Counted from the stretch's first letter, positions 25,137 to 34,679 are shown. The stretch is 50,532 nucleotides of DNA from an uncultured Acidimicrobiales bacterium (GCA_937922045.1 CAKZXA010000090.1:1-50532); one strand, 5' to 3'. The notes: generated by a model not told the origin, from the letters alone. Made by a program: numbers and translations.

Positions 25137-26179
25137 CCACAGAGGTAAGCGAGACAGCCGATCAAAAGCCGAAGGCGTCGTCTTCGTCAGACCAGGCCGA
25201 GGTTCTCGTCAGCGTCAAGAATCTGACCAAACACTTCCCGATCCGCAAGGGTGTGTTCCGTCGCGAAGTCGGCGCGGTGAAGGCGGTTGAGGGCGTCAGC
25301 TTCGACATCCACAAGGGTGAAACACTCGGCCTTGTAGGGGAAAGCGGATCGGGCAAGTCGACGACTGGCCGTGTTCTCCTCCAGCTCGATCACGCAACCG
25401 CCGGCTCGGCCACCTTTGAAGGCCAAGAACTCACCACGATGAGTGAGCGAGAGTTACGCAAGCTTCGGCCTCGGATGCAGATGATCTTCCAGGATCCCCA
25501 TTCCTCGCTGAATCCGCGCATGACGGTGTCGTCGATCGTCGGCGAACCGTTGAAAGAACACGCCGATCTCGATGCCGCTGGCCGCCAAAAACGAGTGGAG
25601 GAACTCCTCACCCTCGTCGGCCTCCAGCCAGCCCACGCCAACCGGTACCCCCACGAGTTCTCAGGCGGCCAGCGCCAACGGATCGGCGTGGCCCGGGCCA
25701 TTGCCATGAATCCCGATTTCGTCGTCTGTGACGAACCGATCGCGGCCCTCGACGTTTCGATCCAGGCCCAGGTTGTCAATCTGCTCGAAAAGCTGCAGGA
25801 AGAGCTCGACCTCACCTATCTCTTCATCTCTCACGATCTGTCGATGGTTCGCCATATCGCCGACCGCGTCGCCGTGATGTATCTCGGCCATTTCGTCGAG
25901 CTGGCAGCGGTCGATGAGCTCTACGACAATCCCCTGCACCCCTACACGCAGGCGCTGAATTCAGCCGTTCCTGTGCCCGATCCGGTTATCGAGGCTACGC
26001 GCAAGCGCATCATTCTTGAAGGCGACATTCCAAGTCCCGCCAATCCGCCATCGGGCTGCCCGTTCAACACGCGCTGTCCGCAGGTTGAAGATCGATGCCG
26101 CGAGGTGAACCCCGAGTGGCGTGAGGTCACCGAGGGCCACTGGGTGGCCTGTCACGTGGTTGAACCCAAAACGCAATGA
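25133..26179 (+). CDS. Peptide ABC transporter ATPase (OppF/DppF type)
   Basis: A 348-residue ATPase coupled to the upstream one by an ATGA overlap. It opens with an acidic linker, then [23 protein letters not shown], which is the OppF-type start. Walker [17 protein letters not shown]-loop [13 protein letters not shown], signature [14 protein letters not shown], Walker [14 protein letters not shown] and LFISHDL are present. C-terminal Cys-rich oligopeptide domain ([15 protein letters not shown]) follows. It forms the ATPase heterodimer with OppD. Confidence 0.9.
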   Translation: MTTEVSETADQKPKASSSSDQAEVLVSVKNLTKHFPIRKGVFRREVGAVKAVEGVSFDIHKGETLGLVGESGSGKSTTGRVLLQLDHATAGSATFEGQELTTMSERELRKLRPRMQMIFQDPHSSLNPRMTVSSIVGEPLKEHADLDAAGRQKRVEELLTLVGLQPAHANRYPHEFSGGQRQRIGVARAIAMNPDFVVCDEPIAALDVSIQAQVVNLLEKLQEELDLTYLFISHDLSMVRHIADRVAVMYLGHFVELAAVDELYDNPLHPYTQALNSAVPVPDPVIEATRKRIILEGDIPSPANPPSGCPFNTRCPQVEDRCREVNPEWREVTEGHWVACHVVEPKTQ

Positions 26180-26254
26180 ACCTTACGGTTGCTGGAACCA
26201 CGAGCGGGCTGTAGAGACAAGTATCGACGCTAGACCTATCATTACCCAATCTGA

Positions 26255-26270
26255 GCCGACGCCTGTCGGC
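26255..26270. other. Stem-loop before the binding-protein gene
   Basis: GCCGAC and GTCGGC pair around GCCT just ahead of the strong AGGGAGGAAA ribosome site of the binding-protein gene. It may stabilise or shield the leader. Confidence 0.4.
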
Positions 26271-26287
26271 AGGGAGGAAACAACCAA

Positions 26288-28132
26288 ATGAAGAGTTCGA
26301 AACTGTGGAGACTGCTGGCCCTGCTAGCAGCTTTCGCTCTAACAGCTGCGGCGTGCGGTGGCGGGTCAGATGACGACGCCGAAGCAACCGACGCAGACAC
26401 CGAGGAGGGCACAGATGATGCCTCCTCTGACGACGACGCCATGGAGGACGATGATGCCTCCGATGACGACGCCATGGAAGAAGAGGACACCGCCGCATCC
26501 GGAGAAGCCGGATCTGGTGGCGACCTGACCCTGCTCCAGTGGCAGGCACCGTCACAGGCCAACGTTCTGTTGTCCGGTGGCACCAAGGACGCCCTCGCCG
26601 CCTCGCTGGCGATCGAGCCGCTGGCCCGCTACACCCCACAGGGTGAGCTGGTCCCCGTCCTCGCCGCCGAGGTTCCCACGGTCGACAATGGTGGCGTAGC
26701 CGCCGACTTCACGTCGATCACCTGGACGCTTCGAGACGACATCATGTGGTCGGACGGCACGCCGTTCACCTCTGACGACGTTCTCTTCACTCACGAGTAC
26801 TGCTCGGATGAGGCCACCGGTTGCTCGGTCGACCTGACCCCGATCAACAAGGTCACGGCCGACGACGCCAACACCATCAGCATCGAGTTCACCGAACCAC
26901 AGCCGTTCCCCTACAGCTACTTCGTCGGCTACCTGCACCCGATCATTCAGCGGGCCCAGTTCGCTGACTGCGTCGGTGCTGCCGCCGCTGGTTGTTCCGA
27001 GCAGAACTTCGCCCCTGTCGGCACCGGTCCCTACATGGTGACCGAGCTTCGCCCCGAAGACACCGCCTCCTACGTGTTCAACCCGAACTACCGTGACGTT
27101 GCGATGGGCAAGCCTTCGTTTGGCGCCGTGACCATCAAGGGTGGCGGCGACGCTGAAGCTTCGGCTCGCTCCGTCCTCGAAATCGGCGACGCCGACTACG
27201 GCTGGACCCTGCAGGTTGCTCCCGAGATTCTGGCTCCGATGGAAGCTGCCGGCAACGGCGTTCTCGTCAGCGGCTTTACCGCCAACGTCGAGCACATCAA
27301 CGTGAACCAGACCGACCCCAAGGGCGCCTTGCCGTCGGAGGGTACCCCCCACCCGATTCTGGCCAACAACCCTGAGCTGTCCAAGGCTCTGTCGCTCGCC
27401 ATCGACCGTGATTCACTGGTCGCTGTCGGTTACGGTGCTGCCGGTCGTCCGACCTGCACCATCTGGCCGGTAGGCGATCAGGCCACCACGAACAACGACT
27501 GGTGTCTGACCCGTGACGTCGATGCAGCCAACGAGATCCTCGATGGCCTCGGCTACGAAGACACCGACGGTGACGGCATCCGCGAGGTCGACGGTGAGCC
27601 GCTGAGCTTCACCTACGCCACCTCGACCAACGCCGTGCGTCAGTCGAACCAGGACATCGTCAAGGCCAACTGGGCCGAGATCGGTGTTGACGTCGAGATG
27701 CTGAACGAGGACGCCTCGCTCTTCTTCGACGGCACCTGCGCCAGCGATGCTTGCATCTGGAAGTTCTTCACCGATCTTGAGATGTACACCAACGGCTCAA
27801 CCGTGCCCGACCCGATCGGCTACCTGAGCGGCTACACCCAGGATGAGATCCCGACCTCGGGTACCAGCTGGGGTGGCAGCAACATGCCTCGCCACGCCTC
27901 TGATGAGTACGACGCCCTCTGGCTCGAGACCTCGCAGCTGGCGCCTACCGACGCTGCCTACATCGGCAACGTTCAGCAGCTTCAGGACACCCTGATCGAC
28001 AATGGTGTCATCATTCCATTGATCCACCGGGCCAACGTTTCGGCTGTGAGCAGCGACATCGAAGGCTTCGGTGAGCTCAACGGTTGGGATTCTGAGTACT
28101 GGAACATCGCGGACTGGACCCGAGCCGGTTAA
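26288..28132 (+). CDS. Peptide-binding lipoprotein of the ABC importer (SBP family 5)
   Basis: A 614-residue lipoprotein. A Sec signal ends in the lipobox AAAC (about residues 20-23). Residues 26-80 are a very acidic linker made of two 33-base repeats. The mature part matches the SBP_bac_5 family: SLAIEPLARYTPQGELVPVLAAEVP, WTLRDDIMWSDGTPFTSDDVLF, VGTGPYMV and ALSLAIDRDSLV. It captures peptides or related solutes outside the membrane. The strong ribosome site GGGAGGAAA at 26272-26280 suggests higher output than the ATPase genes. Confidence 0.9.
   Translation: MKSSKLWRLLALLAAFALTAAACGGGSDDDAEATDADTEEGTDDASSDDDAMEDDDASDDDAMEEEDTAASGEAGSGGDLTLLQWQAPSQANVLLSGGTKDALAASLAIEPLARYTPQGELVPVLAAEVPTVDNGGVAADFTSITWTLRDDIMWSDGTPFTSDDVLFTHEYCSDEATGCSVDLTPINKVTADDANTISIEFTEPQPFPYSYFVGYLHPIIQRAQFADCVGAAAAGCSEQNFAPVGTGPYMVTELRPEDTASYVFNPNYRDVAMGKPSFGAVTIKGGGDAEASARSVLEIGDADYGWTLQVAPEILAPMEAAGNGVLVSGFTANVEHINVNQTDPKGALPSEGTPHPILANNPELSKALSLAIDRDSLVAVGYGAAGRPTCTIWPVGDQATTNNDWCLTRDVDAANEILDGLGYEDTDGDGIREVDGEPLSFTYATSTNAVRQSNQDIVKANWAEIGVDVEMLNEDASLFFDGTCASDACIWKFFTDLEMYTNGSTVPDPIGYLSGYTQDEIPTSGTSWGGSNMPRHASDEYDALWLETSQLAPTDAAYIGNVQQLQDTLIDNGVIIPLIHRANVSAVSSDIEGFGELNGWDSEYWNIADWTRAG
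26414..26479 (+). repeat. Two 33-base repeats coding the acidic linker
   Basis: Two adjacent in-frame units, 26414-26446 and 26447-26479, share GATGATGCCTCC...GACGACGCCATGGA and code DDASSDDDAME and DDDASDDDAME. They lie in the linker between lipid anchor and binding domain. Confidence 0.7.
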
Positions 28133-28160
28133 GGCTCGCCCATTCCTGATTACCTAGGAA

Positions 28161-28200
28161 AGCAGGGAGCCCCTCCGCCAGTTCGGAGGGGCTCCCTGCT
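28161..28200. terminator. Perfect 17-bp stem-loop after the binding-protein gene
   Basis: The arms 28161-28177 and 28184-28200 are perfectly complementary (17 bp) around a CCAGTT loop. No T-run follows. It is 28 bases after the binding-protein stop and 38 before the permease start, inside an otherwise continuous operon. A partial terminator or 3' mRNA shield, raising binding protein over permease, is likely. Confidence 0.85.
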
Positions 28201-28238
28201 ACCAGGCACCGGCAACCCAAAGGGGGAAGATTTAGCTC

Positions 28239-29258
28239 ATGGTCCAATACGTGATTCGCCGAATACTATTCGCTATTCCAACATTGCTGATCATCAGCTT
28301 GATCATCTTCCTTATCCTTGATCTCGCTCCCGGTGATCCCACCTCGAACGTGCCGCTCACGGTTCCGGCCGAGGTTCGGGAACGCATGCGTGAGGCCCTC
28401 GGGGTCAACGCACCGTGGTATGTGCAATGGTTCAACTGGAACCGTCTCATGCTCGTAAACGAACCGATCCATGCCTTCGAGCAGGTGTTCGACACCTGCA
28501 TCGGCAACTGTGAAGACCGTGACCGGATCGTCTCCTGGTCCTCCAGAGCTCCGGCCATGGACATCATCTACCAACGCCTCCCCCAGACGATGTGGGTCAT
28601 GGGCACCTCATTCATCCTTGGCACGATGCTGGCCATCCCAATCGGCATCTATTCGGCCTACAAGCAGTACTCGGCCTTCGACAACGTCGGAACGCTCGTC
28701 ACGATGATCGGCTTCTCGGTCCCCGTCTATTTCACCGGCGTGCTGGCGATCATCGTCTTTAGCGTCTGGCTGAAATGGTTCCCGTCCTTCTACGACACCA
28801 CCCACGACATCGAATGGTCGTCGTGGTCGAGTATCTGGATCCAGATCAAGCAGATGATCATGCCGGTCACCGTGCTCACGCTCTTCAACGCTGCGGCTCT
28901 CAGTCGCTTCACGCGAGCTTCCGCCCTCGACAACCTCAACCAAGAGTATGTTCGCACCGCTCGCTCGAAGGGTCTTGGCGAATCGAAGGTTGTCAACCGC
29001 CACGTGATGCGCAACAGCCTCATCCCGGTGATCACGCTCATCGCCTTGACCATTCCCGGCATCTTCTCCGGCGCCATTCTGACCGAGACGGTGTTCCGGA
29101 TCAATGGAATGGGCCAGCTACTGATCACGGCGATAGGCCAGGGCGATGTGCCGATGATTCAAACCATCACCTTCCTCTTCGCCCTTCTCACCGTGATCTT
29201 CAACCTGCTGGCTGACCTCGCATACGGGTTCCTTGATCCCCGTATCCGGTACGACTGA
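28239..29258 (+). CDS. Peptide ABC transporter permease (DppB/OppB type)
   Basis: A 339-residue membrane protein. The N-terminal signature MVQYVIRRILFAIPTLLIISLIIFLILDLAPGDP is that of DppB-type permeases. A periplasmic loop follows, then five helices. The ATPase-coupling EAA loop is present as EYVRTARSKGLGESKVVNRHVMRNSLIP. It forms half of the channel. The next gene starts 12 bases later. Confidence 0.9.
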   Translation: MVQYVIRRILFAIPTLLIISLIIFLILDLAPGDPTSNVPLTVPAEVRERMREALGVNAPWYVQWFNWNRLMLVNEPIHAFEQVFDTCIGNCEDRDRIVSWSSRAPAMDIIYQRLPQTMWVMGTSFILGTMLAIPIGIYSAYKQYSAFDNVGTLVTMIGFSVPVYFTGVLAIIVFSVWLKWFPSFYDTTHDIEWSSWSSIWIQIKQMIMPVTVLTLFNAAALSRFTRASALDNLNQEYVRTARSKGLGESKVVNRHVMRNSLIPVITLIALTIPGIFSGAILTETVFRINGMGQLLITAIGQGDVPMIQTITFLFALLTVIFNLLADLAYGFLDPRIRYD

Positions 29259-29270
29259 AGGAGCTGACCA

Positions 29271-30215
29271 ATGACTACAGTGGCAGACCCCAAACCGGCC
29301 GACCAGGCCGAAGTCGTGGCCGAATTGGGCGACCACCGATCGCTCTGGTCTGATGTCTGGCGGCAGTTCCGCCGCCATAAGGGCGCGATCTTGAGCTTCG
29401 GCATTCTCGCCGTAATCATCCTGGCCACCCTGATCGGCCCCTTCGTCTATCCCTACGACCCCTACGCTCTCGACATACCCAACGCCAACCAGAGCGCGTC
29501 GTGGGCTCATGTGATGGGCACCGACAACATCGGTCGAGATGTGTTGGCCCGCCTCCTGATCGGTGGACGTATCTCGCTGGCCGTAGGATTTGCGGCCATG
29601 ATCGTCGGCCTCTTCATCGGAACGGCCGTGGGTGTACTGGCCGGATTCTTCAAGAGGCTCGATGGCCCGTTGATGCGGCTCACCGACCTGTTCCTGTCCC
29701 TGCCTCAGCTACCGCTGTTGTTGGTGATCGTGGTGCTGTTCCGGCAGCCGCTGAAGGACGCACTCGGACCGAGCCTCGGTGTGTTTGTGCTTATCGTCAG
29801 CGTCATCGGGATTACGGCGAGCTGGATGAACACGGCCCGTATCGTGCGGGGCGACGTCCTCGCCATCAAGGAAGAGGAATTTGTGTTGGCGGCCCGCAGC
29901 ATCGGCACCGGCCGCCGCAACCTCATCATGCGCCATATCCTGCCGAACGTCTTGAGCCCGGTCACCGTTGCTGCCTCGCTCGGAACCGCCACCGCCATCA
30001 TCACCGAATCGGCGCTGTCGTTTCTTGGCCTCGGTTTCCCTGCCGATTTCCCAACCTGGGGAAAGCTCCTAGCCGACGGTGTCGACTATTTGCAGATCAA
30101 CCCGTGGCGGGCTATCTGGCCTGGCGCCATGATCTCGATCACGGTGCTCTGCATCAACTTCATCGGTGATGGCCTCCGCGATGCACTTGACCCCAAGCTT
30201 CGGTCGAAGGGCTAG
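29271..30215 (+). CDS. Peptide ABC transporter permease (DppC/OppC type)
   Basis: A 314-residue membrane protein with a cytoplasmic N-terminus, then FGILAVIILATLIGPFVYPYDPYA and HVMGTDNIGRDVLARLLIGGRISLAVG, standard for DppC. The EAA loop reads EFVLAARSIGTGRRNLIMRHILPNVLSP. Together with the DppB-type gene it completes the importer. Its stop overlaps the stop of the converging oxidoreductase gene through a shared CTAG. Confidence 0.9.
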   Translation: MTTVADPKPADQAEVVAELGDHRSLWSDVWRQFRRHKGAILSFGILAVIILATLIGPFVYPYDPYALDIPNANQSASWAHVMGTDNIGRDVLARLLIGGRISLAVGFAAMIVGLFIGTAVGVLAGFFKRLDGPLMRLTDLFLSLPQLPLLLVIVVLFRQPLKDALGPSLGVFVLIVSVIGITASWMNTARIVRGDVLAIKEEEFVLAARSIGTGRRNLIMRHILPNVLSPVTVAASLGTATAIITESALSFLGLGFPADFPTWGKLLADGVDYLQINPWRAIWPGAMISITVLCINFIGDGLRDALDPKLRSKG

Positions 30216-31237
30216 CGGGCTGAGGGTCGAGTGGAACGGCCCTGCTCGGCTGCCGACTGGTAGGCCGCGTCGCACAGCCGGTGGGCTTCGAGCGCAACCG
30301 AGAAATCTGGATAGGCGGGCCGATCTGCGACCACGGCCCGAACAAAGTCGACGTCGGCGTTCTGGCCTCGACCGTCGAGATCGGTTGCGGCTTCGGCCAG
30401 CGCAACCCCTTCAAGGCTTCCCTGTTCTCCGGCTATGTCGTAGTTGACCGGCCCCGACCAATCGCCTTCGATGTGGAAATAGGCGCCTTCGCAGAAGACC
30501 TCTACCCGCCGCTGGCTAGGACGATCGAGAAGATCATGCCATATCGAGATGAGACTGGCGGTGGCACCATCGAACCCGTCAAGTCGCACATGGGCCTGGT
30601 CCTCGATCCCTGGATGACCGTGGAAGTTAGCGGTTCGGGCCGCCACCGACGACACCGGGCCCATCATCCACGTGATCAGATCGAGGTCGTGTATCGAATG
30701 CTCGATCAGGGTTCCAGCACCAGCCTTGGCCGCGTCAGCCCGCCAGGTTGAGCCGTACATGCCTTGGATCGGAATGTACTGGTCATCGCGGAAGACGATG
30801 CTCATGAGGCGTCCGACGTCTTGGGTGCGGGTCGTCTCGGTGACCCATCGGAAGGCGGGCGACCGCCGCAGTACCAGTCCAACCTGGTTGATCACACCAA
30901 CCCGATCGACCGTGTTGATCATCTGCTCAACGGTGGTGAGATCGACGGCCAACGGCTTTTCGCAGAAGACGGCTCGGCCAGCATCAGCGGCGGCCGCTAC
31001 CAACTCGGGATGAGCGGCGGTCCATGCGCAGACATAGATCGCATCACTGGAGGCAATCACAGCTTCGGGTGTGTCCATGGCCGCAGCATCGTGGTTGGCG
31101 GCGAATCGCTCACAGCGCTCAGCGTCGATGTCGTAGCAGGCAACGATGGTGGCATCGTCGGTTGCGCTAAGACCACGAGCATGGTTTTCGGCGATAAGCC
31201 CCGTGCCGAGAAAGCCGATCCGAAGTGGTTTCCGCAT
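30212..31237 (-). CDS. Gfo/Idh/MocA family oxidoreductase
   Basis: A 341-residue NAD(P)-dependent oxidoreductase. The Rossmann loop is RIGFLGTGLIAENHARGL at residues 5-22. The catalytic-lysine motif is CEKPLA near residue 93, and EHSIHDLDLITWMMGP carries the second conserved His/Asp. Members act on sugars, inositols or their derivatives. It follows the DinB-like gene by 3 bases on the same strand. The substrate is not evident; nearby sugar genes make a sugar substrate plausible. Confidence 0.85.
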   Translation of the reverse strand: MRKPLRIGFLGTGLIAENHARGLSATDDATIVACYDIDAERCERFAANHDAAAMDTPEAVIASSDAIYVCAWTAAHPELVAAAADAGRAVFCEKPLAVDLTTVEQMINTVDRVGVINQVGLVLRRSPAFRWVTETTRTQDVGRLMSIVFRDDQYIPIQGMYGSTWRADAAKAGAGTLIEHSIHDLDLITWMMGPVSSVAARTANFHGHPGIEDQAHVRLDGFDGATASLISIWHDLLDRPSQRRVEVFCEGAYFHIEGDWSGPVNYDIAGEQGSLEGVALAEAATDLDGRGQNADVDFVRAVVADRPAYPDFSVALEAHRLCDAAYQSAAEQGRSTRPSAR

Positions 31238-31240
31238 GAT

Positions 31241-31753
31241 CTAGTTTGCCAACAGCACCAGATTCTCATGCATGTCGGCCAGATGGTGCTCCGATTCATG
31301 TACCGCTTGCCGGGCCATCCAACCGATCGAGCGGGGCGTCGGGTTGGGCGATCCGTACTGCACGATGCGGTTGGCCTGCTCATCGTCAATGGCGGCGAAC
31401 AGCCGAAAGAGCATGTTGCGGCATGCGGCCAGCTCAGCGGCGATGTCCGATGCCGTGTCGAGGCGGTAGAGATCCCTCTCCAGCCGCTCTTCTCGATGCA
31501 TCGAAGGGAAGCCTGGATTGTCCTCGATCAGGCCGGTCACCATGCGTTCACGAAGTGTGAGGAGAACATCTCGCACATGAAAGGCGTACTCCAACGCAGA
31601 CCATCGGTGCGGGCTCGGACGACGTTCGATCTGTCTGTCGCTCGCCGTTTGGAGCAACTCGCCGATGGCGGCGACGGCCGCCTGGCTTCGCCCTTCCAGT
31701 AGCGATCGTTCAACTGCATCGAAGTCGAAGCCACAGCCTTCACAGACATCCAT
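31241..31753 (-). CDS. DinB-like four-helix protein
   Basis: A 170-residue protein of the DinB/YfiT superfamily. It opens MDVCEGCGFDFDAV (CxxC pair), then has PHRWSALEYAFHVRDV with a metal His and a C-terminal HESEHHLADM helix with two or more His, consistent with the three-His metal site. Many DinB-type proteins are thiol-dependent transferases, but the substrate here is unknown. Its 5' end faces the intergenic region with the tandem repeat, and the oxidoreductase gene follows 3 bases after its stop. Confidence 0.75.
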   Translation of the reverse strand: MDVCEGCGFDFDAVERSLLEGRSQAAVAAIGELLQTASDRQIERRPSPHRWSALEYAFHVRDVLLTLRERMVTGLIEDNPGFPSMHREERLERDLYRLDTASDIAAELAACRNMLFRLFAAIDDEQANRIVQYGSPNPTPRSIGWMARQAVHESEHHLADMHENLVLLAN

Positions 31754-32126
31754 GACGCAACCCTAGGCCGCGAGTGAGGCGAGCCCCACGCGCCTTCGGC
31801 CGAAGGCCCCACCGGCCTTTCAAGGCGTTGACGAGCGCTGAATACTCGCGTTGACGAGCGCTGAATACTCGATGTAGCGTTACCTCGCGGCGACTTGTCT
31901 CGCCAGCCCTTCCCTCATCCAAGGCCGATGCCCACACCATCGGTTCTTCCAATGAACAGAACGGAAGGATGAGCGATCGGCAAAGGGGACTTCACGTGCT
32001 CGACAGATCCAGCTGAACACTTCGACCAGCATCTTGACGATCCCCCAAGATCGAGAACGACCGAGCCAGTGTGGGTGGTGTTCTTAACCTCTCGATCCTG
32101 TGATCGTCAGATGGAGATGCGTTGAA
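31754..32126. other. Intergenic region with palindrome and tandem repeat
   Basis: No gene was found in this 373-base gap. It contains a perfect 16-base palindrome at 31792-31807 (GCCTTCGGCCGAAGGC) close to the DinB-like start, and the 23-bp tandem repeat at 31825-31870. The repeat includes TTGACG followed 18 bases later by TAGCGT (31875-31880), a possible plus-strand promoter. Confidence 0.5.
31825..31870. repeat. Two perfect 23-bp direct repeats
   Basis: Copies at 31825-31847 and 31848-31870 are identical and abut without spacer; each begins GCGTTGACG and ends AATACTC. Each contains a TTGACG box. They may be a tandem regulator site or a simple duplication. Confidence 0.8.
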
Positions 32127-32788
32127 ATGACCAAGCAGGAATCATTCAAGCGGCGAGTACGAGCACGGATTTCCACCACCGATGAACGCTACGTCGTCGC
32201 CCGCCAGGCCCTCGTCGAGCAAGCGAAACGACGACCCAAGCACTGGGTATCAGACCCAGAAACCTCCGATCAGGCCGTGAGCGCAGCGACGGGCAACGGC
32301 TGGGATGAGTGGGTAGCGATCATCAAGGCATGGCCGGGTCACGGCGAGGGCCACACCGCAATCGCAGCCCACCTCGATGCCGAGTACGACGTGGGGGGAT
32401 GGTGGGCTCAAGGCATCACGGTCGCTATGAGCGCATCACCGGCCTGCGGCTCCCCCACCAGATGGCCGATGGCACCTTTACCGCCAACAAATCACGAACC
32501 GTGCAAGTCGATGCGGCCACCCTTCGCGCTCTGCTGCTGGATGACGATGATCGCCATGACCTGCTCGGGGTCATGAGTGACTGCAAATCGAAACCGGGCA
32601 CCAAGGTTCCGCTCTTCGCCATCGGCGACGGGGGCAAGGACGGAAGCGCTCGAATCGAGGTGAGCGAGGTCGGCGAGGGCAAGGCCAAGGTGACGATTCA
32701 ACACGCCAAGCTCGCCACTTCCGAAGACGTCGAAAGGTGGAAATTCTTCTGGGACGATTGGCTGTCGGCCCTCAGCGTCGATGATTGA
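32127..32788 (+). pseudogene. DUF4287-like/SRPBCC-like protein with a frameshift
   Basis: The reading frame from ATG 32127 gives MTKQESFKRRVRARISTTDERY and GWDEWVAIIKAWPGHGEGH, then GGWWAQGITV, and then becomes nonsense near 32424. One base is missing there: with an extra G in GTCGCTAT the protein continues in the next frame as GYERITGLRLPHQMADGTF and runs to the stop at 32788. Related proteins of actinobacteria have this order in one frame: a DUF4287-like N-terminal part followed by an AHSA1/SRPBCC-like domain ending WKFFWDDWLSAL. So this is a single gene broken by a one-base deletion or by a sequencing error. The start is preferred because the N-terminus matches relatives. Confidence 0.75.
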
Positions 32789-32811
32789 CAGAGACGGCAC
32801 GCAGAAACGGC

Positions 32812-32851
32812 AATGGCCGTCAGATCTGGAGAACCAGGTCTGACGGCCGTT
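32812..32851. terminator. Bidirectional terminator between converging genes
   Basis: An 18-bp stem (two G-T pairs) with an AGAA loop, arms 32812-32829 and 32834-32851, lies between the frameshifted gene and the converging MalG-type gene. It is well placed to end both transcripts. Confidence 0.75.
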
Positions 32852-32873
32852 GACGATTACGTCGGATCGATGG

Positions 32874-33743
32874 TTACTTCTGGGCACCTACCGCGAGGCC
32901 GGAGATGAATTGGCGCCGAAGCACGAGGTAGATCAGCACCGTTGGCAACACCACGATCAGCGAACCGGCCGCGATCAGGTTGTCGTCGGTAAAGAACTCA
33001 CCGGAGAGGTTGCGCAGCGAGGAAGTGATCGGTAGATCATCACCCTGCTGTACTAACACAACCGCCCAGAAGTAGTCGTTATAGATCCAGGCGAACTCCA
33101 ACGTGGCCAAAGCGGCGAGGGCCGGGCGGGTTAACGGCATAACGATCTGCCAGTACTGACGCCACACCCCCGCCCCGTCCACCATTGCCGCCTCGTTCAG
33201 TTCCTTGGGCAAGGTCTTCATGTAGTTCGACAGCACGAAGGTACAGAAACCCGACTGGAAAGCTACGTGGATCAGGATCAAGCCGATCAGGCTGCCCCTC
33301 AACTGGCCGCTTTCGGAAATGAACGGGATTTCCGGTATCGGAATCCTGTTGTAGATCTGAAAGAGCGGCTGAATGATCGATTGTGGTGGCAACAGGTTGC
33401 CAGCGGTGAACAGCATCAGCAAGGCAATGTTGAACCTCCAGCTGTACCGGCTAACCGAAAAGGCCACCATCGACGAGAGGAACAAGGTGAGCGTCATGGC
33501 CGGAATGACCACAGCAAAAGTAACGATCCAATGCTGCACCATTTCGCCCTGTTCGAGCGCATTACGGAAGTTGTCGAGCGTGATCGTTTCAGGCCAGGAG
33601 AAGAAGCCCCTCGGGTTGTTCGATGTCTCGGCGTAGGGCCTGAACGCACTGAGCACCATGCCGACGATGGGGAAAACCCACAGCAGGGAGAACACCAGCA
33701 GGAAGCCTTGAGCTAGATACTGGTTTCGTTTCGTCGTCAGCAT
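32874..33743 (-). CDS. Sugar ABC transporter permease, MalG type
   Basis: A 289-residue membrane protein with six helices. It has FPIVGMVLSAFRPYAE near the N-terminus and the EAA loop LNEAAMVDGAGVWRQYWQIVMPLTRPALA that docks the ATPase. Together with the MalF-type gene, whose stop directly abuts this start, it forms the sugar channel. No ATPase gene is in the locus, so it probably shares an MsiK-like ATPase from elsewhere. Context suggests alpha-galactosides as substrate. Confidence 0.88.
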   Translation of the reverse strand: MLTTKRNQYLAQGFLLVFSLLWVFPIVGMVLSAFRPYAETSNNPRGFFSWPETITLDNFRNALEQGEMVQHWIVTFAVVIPAMTLTLFLSSMVAFSVSRYSWRFNIALLMLFTAGNLLPPQSIIQPLFQIYNRIPIPEIPFISESGQLRGSLIGLILIHVAFQSGFCTFVLSNYMKTLPKELNEAAMVDGAGVWRQYWQIVMPLTRPALAALATLEFAWIYNDYFWAVVLVQQGDDLPITSSLRNLSGEFFTDDNLIAAGSLIVVLPTVLIYLVLRRQFISGLAVGAQK

Positions 33744-34676
33744 CTACTCCTCCTCCAAGCCGCGGAACTCGTTGCGCAGATACCACACGACGAACAGCAG
33801 ACACGACAGCAACAGAATCACGCCGTAGGCCGACCCACGGCCAACGTTGGACGATTCTCCGAGAATGCTCTCGGTCACCAGAATCGAAAGCACGTCGGTG
33901 CCGACCGGGTTGTTCAACACATCGATGATGTCGAAAATCCGCAGCGCTTCGATCACGGTGATGACCATGATCACCACGTTCACCGGTTTCAACGATGGGA
34001 AGATCACCTGACGGAACAGCTGCCATTCACTGGCTCCATCGATGGCGGCTGCCTCCTTCATCGACGGATCGACGCTCTTGAGGCCAGCTAGGTACAAGAC
34101 CATGATGTAGCCGACGTGTCGCCATACCATCGGGGCAATCAAGGCCAGAAAGTTCTTGCTGAGCCCGTAGTCCCCAAGCGGGATAAGAAAAGATGAGTCG
34201 CCCAACCATGAGATCTGATCGCCTTCAGCCGTGCGGCCCAGGATGACGTTCAACACACCCTGTCGGGGTGAATAGATCACAGATTTCCAAATGAACCCGA
34301 CAACAGCGAGTGATAAGACAACGGGGAAGTAGAAAAGACTCTGGTAGAAGGCGGTGCCTCGCAAGTTCTTGTCCAGAAGGTAGGCAATAAGGATCCCCAT
34401 CGGGGTTGCCACCAGAAACAAGAACACAAGCACCCACAGATTATTGAGGAGCGCTTCGTACAGATCCTTTTCGAACACCGTGAAGAGCTGAATGTAGTTC
34501 TGCAGCCCGACAAACTTCATCGTGTCGAATCGAAAGCCGTTCCAGTTGGTGAACGACAACAGGATGGTGGCGATGGCGGGTATCCAGACCAAGCCCACAT
34601 GGAGCAAGGTCGGGACACCCACCATCCCATACATCACCCGGCGGTCGCTTTTCGAAAGAAGCGACGAACCGGCCAT
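33744..34676 (-). CDS. Sugar ABC transporter permease, MalF type
   Basis: A 310-residue membrane protein with six to seven helices. The N-terminus has VPTLLHVGLVWIPAIATILLSFTNWNGF and the EAA loop is MKEAAAIDGASEWQLFRQVIFPSLKP. It starts 3 bases after the binding-protein stop. It is the partner of the MalG-type permease. Confidence 0.88.
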   Translation of the reverse strand: MAGSSLLSKSDRRVMYGMVGVPTLLHVGLVWIPAIATILLSFTNWNGFRFDTMKFVGLQNYIQLFTVFEKDLYEALLNNLWVLVFLFLVATPMGILIAYLLDKNLRGTAFYQSLFYFPVVLSLAVVGFIWKSVIYSPRQGVLNVILGRTAEGDQISWLGDSSFLIPLGDYGLSKNFLALIAPMVWRHVGYIMVLYLAGLKSVDPSMKEAAAIDGASEWQLFRQVIFPSLKPVNVVIMVITVIEALRIFDIIDVLNNPVGTDVLSILVTESILGESSNVGRGSAYGVILLLSCLLFVVWYLRNEFRGLEEE

Positions 34677-34679
34677 TCG

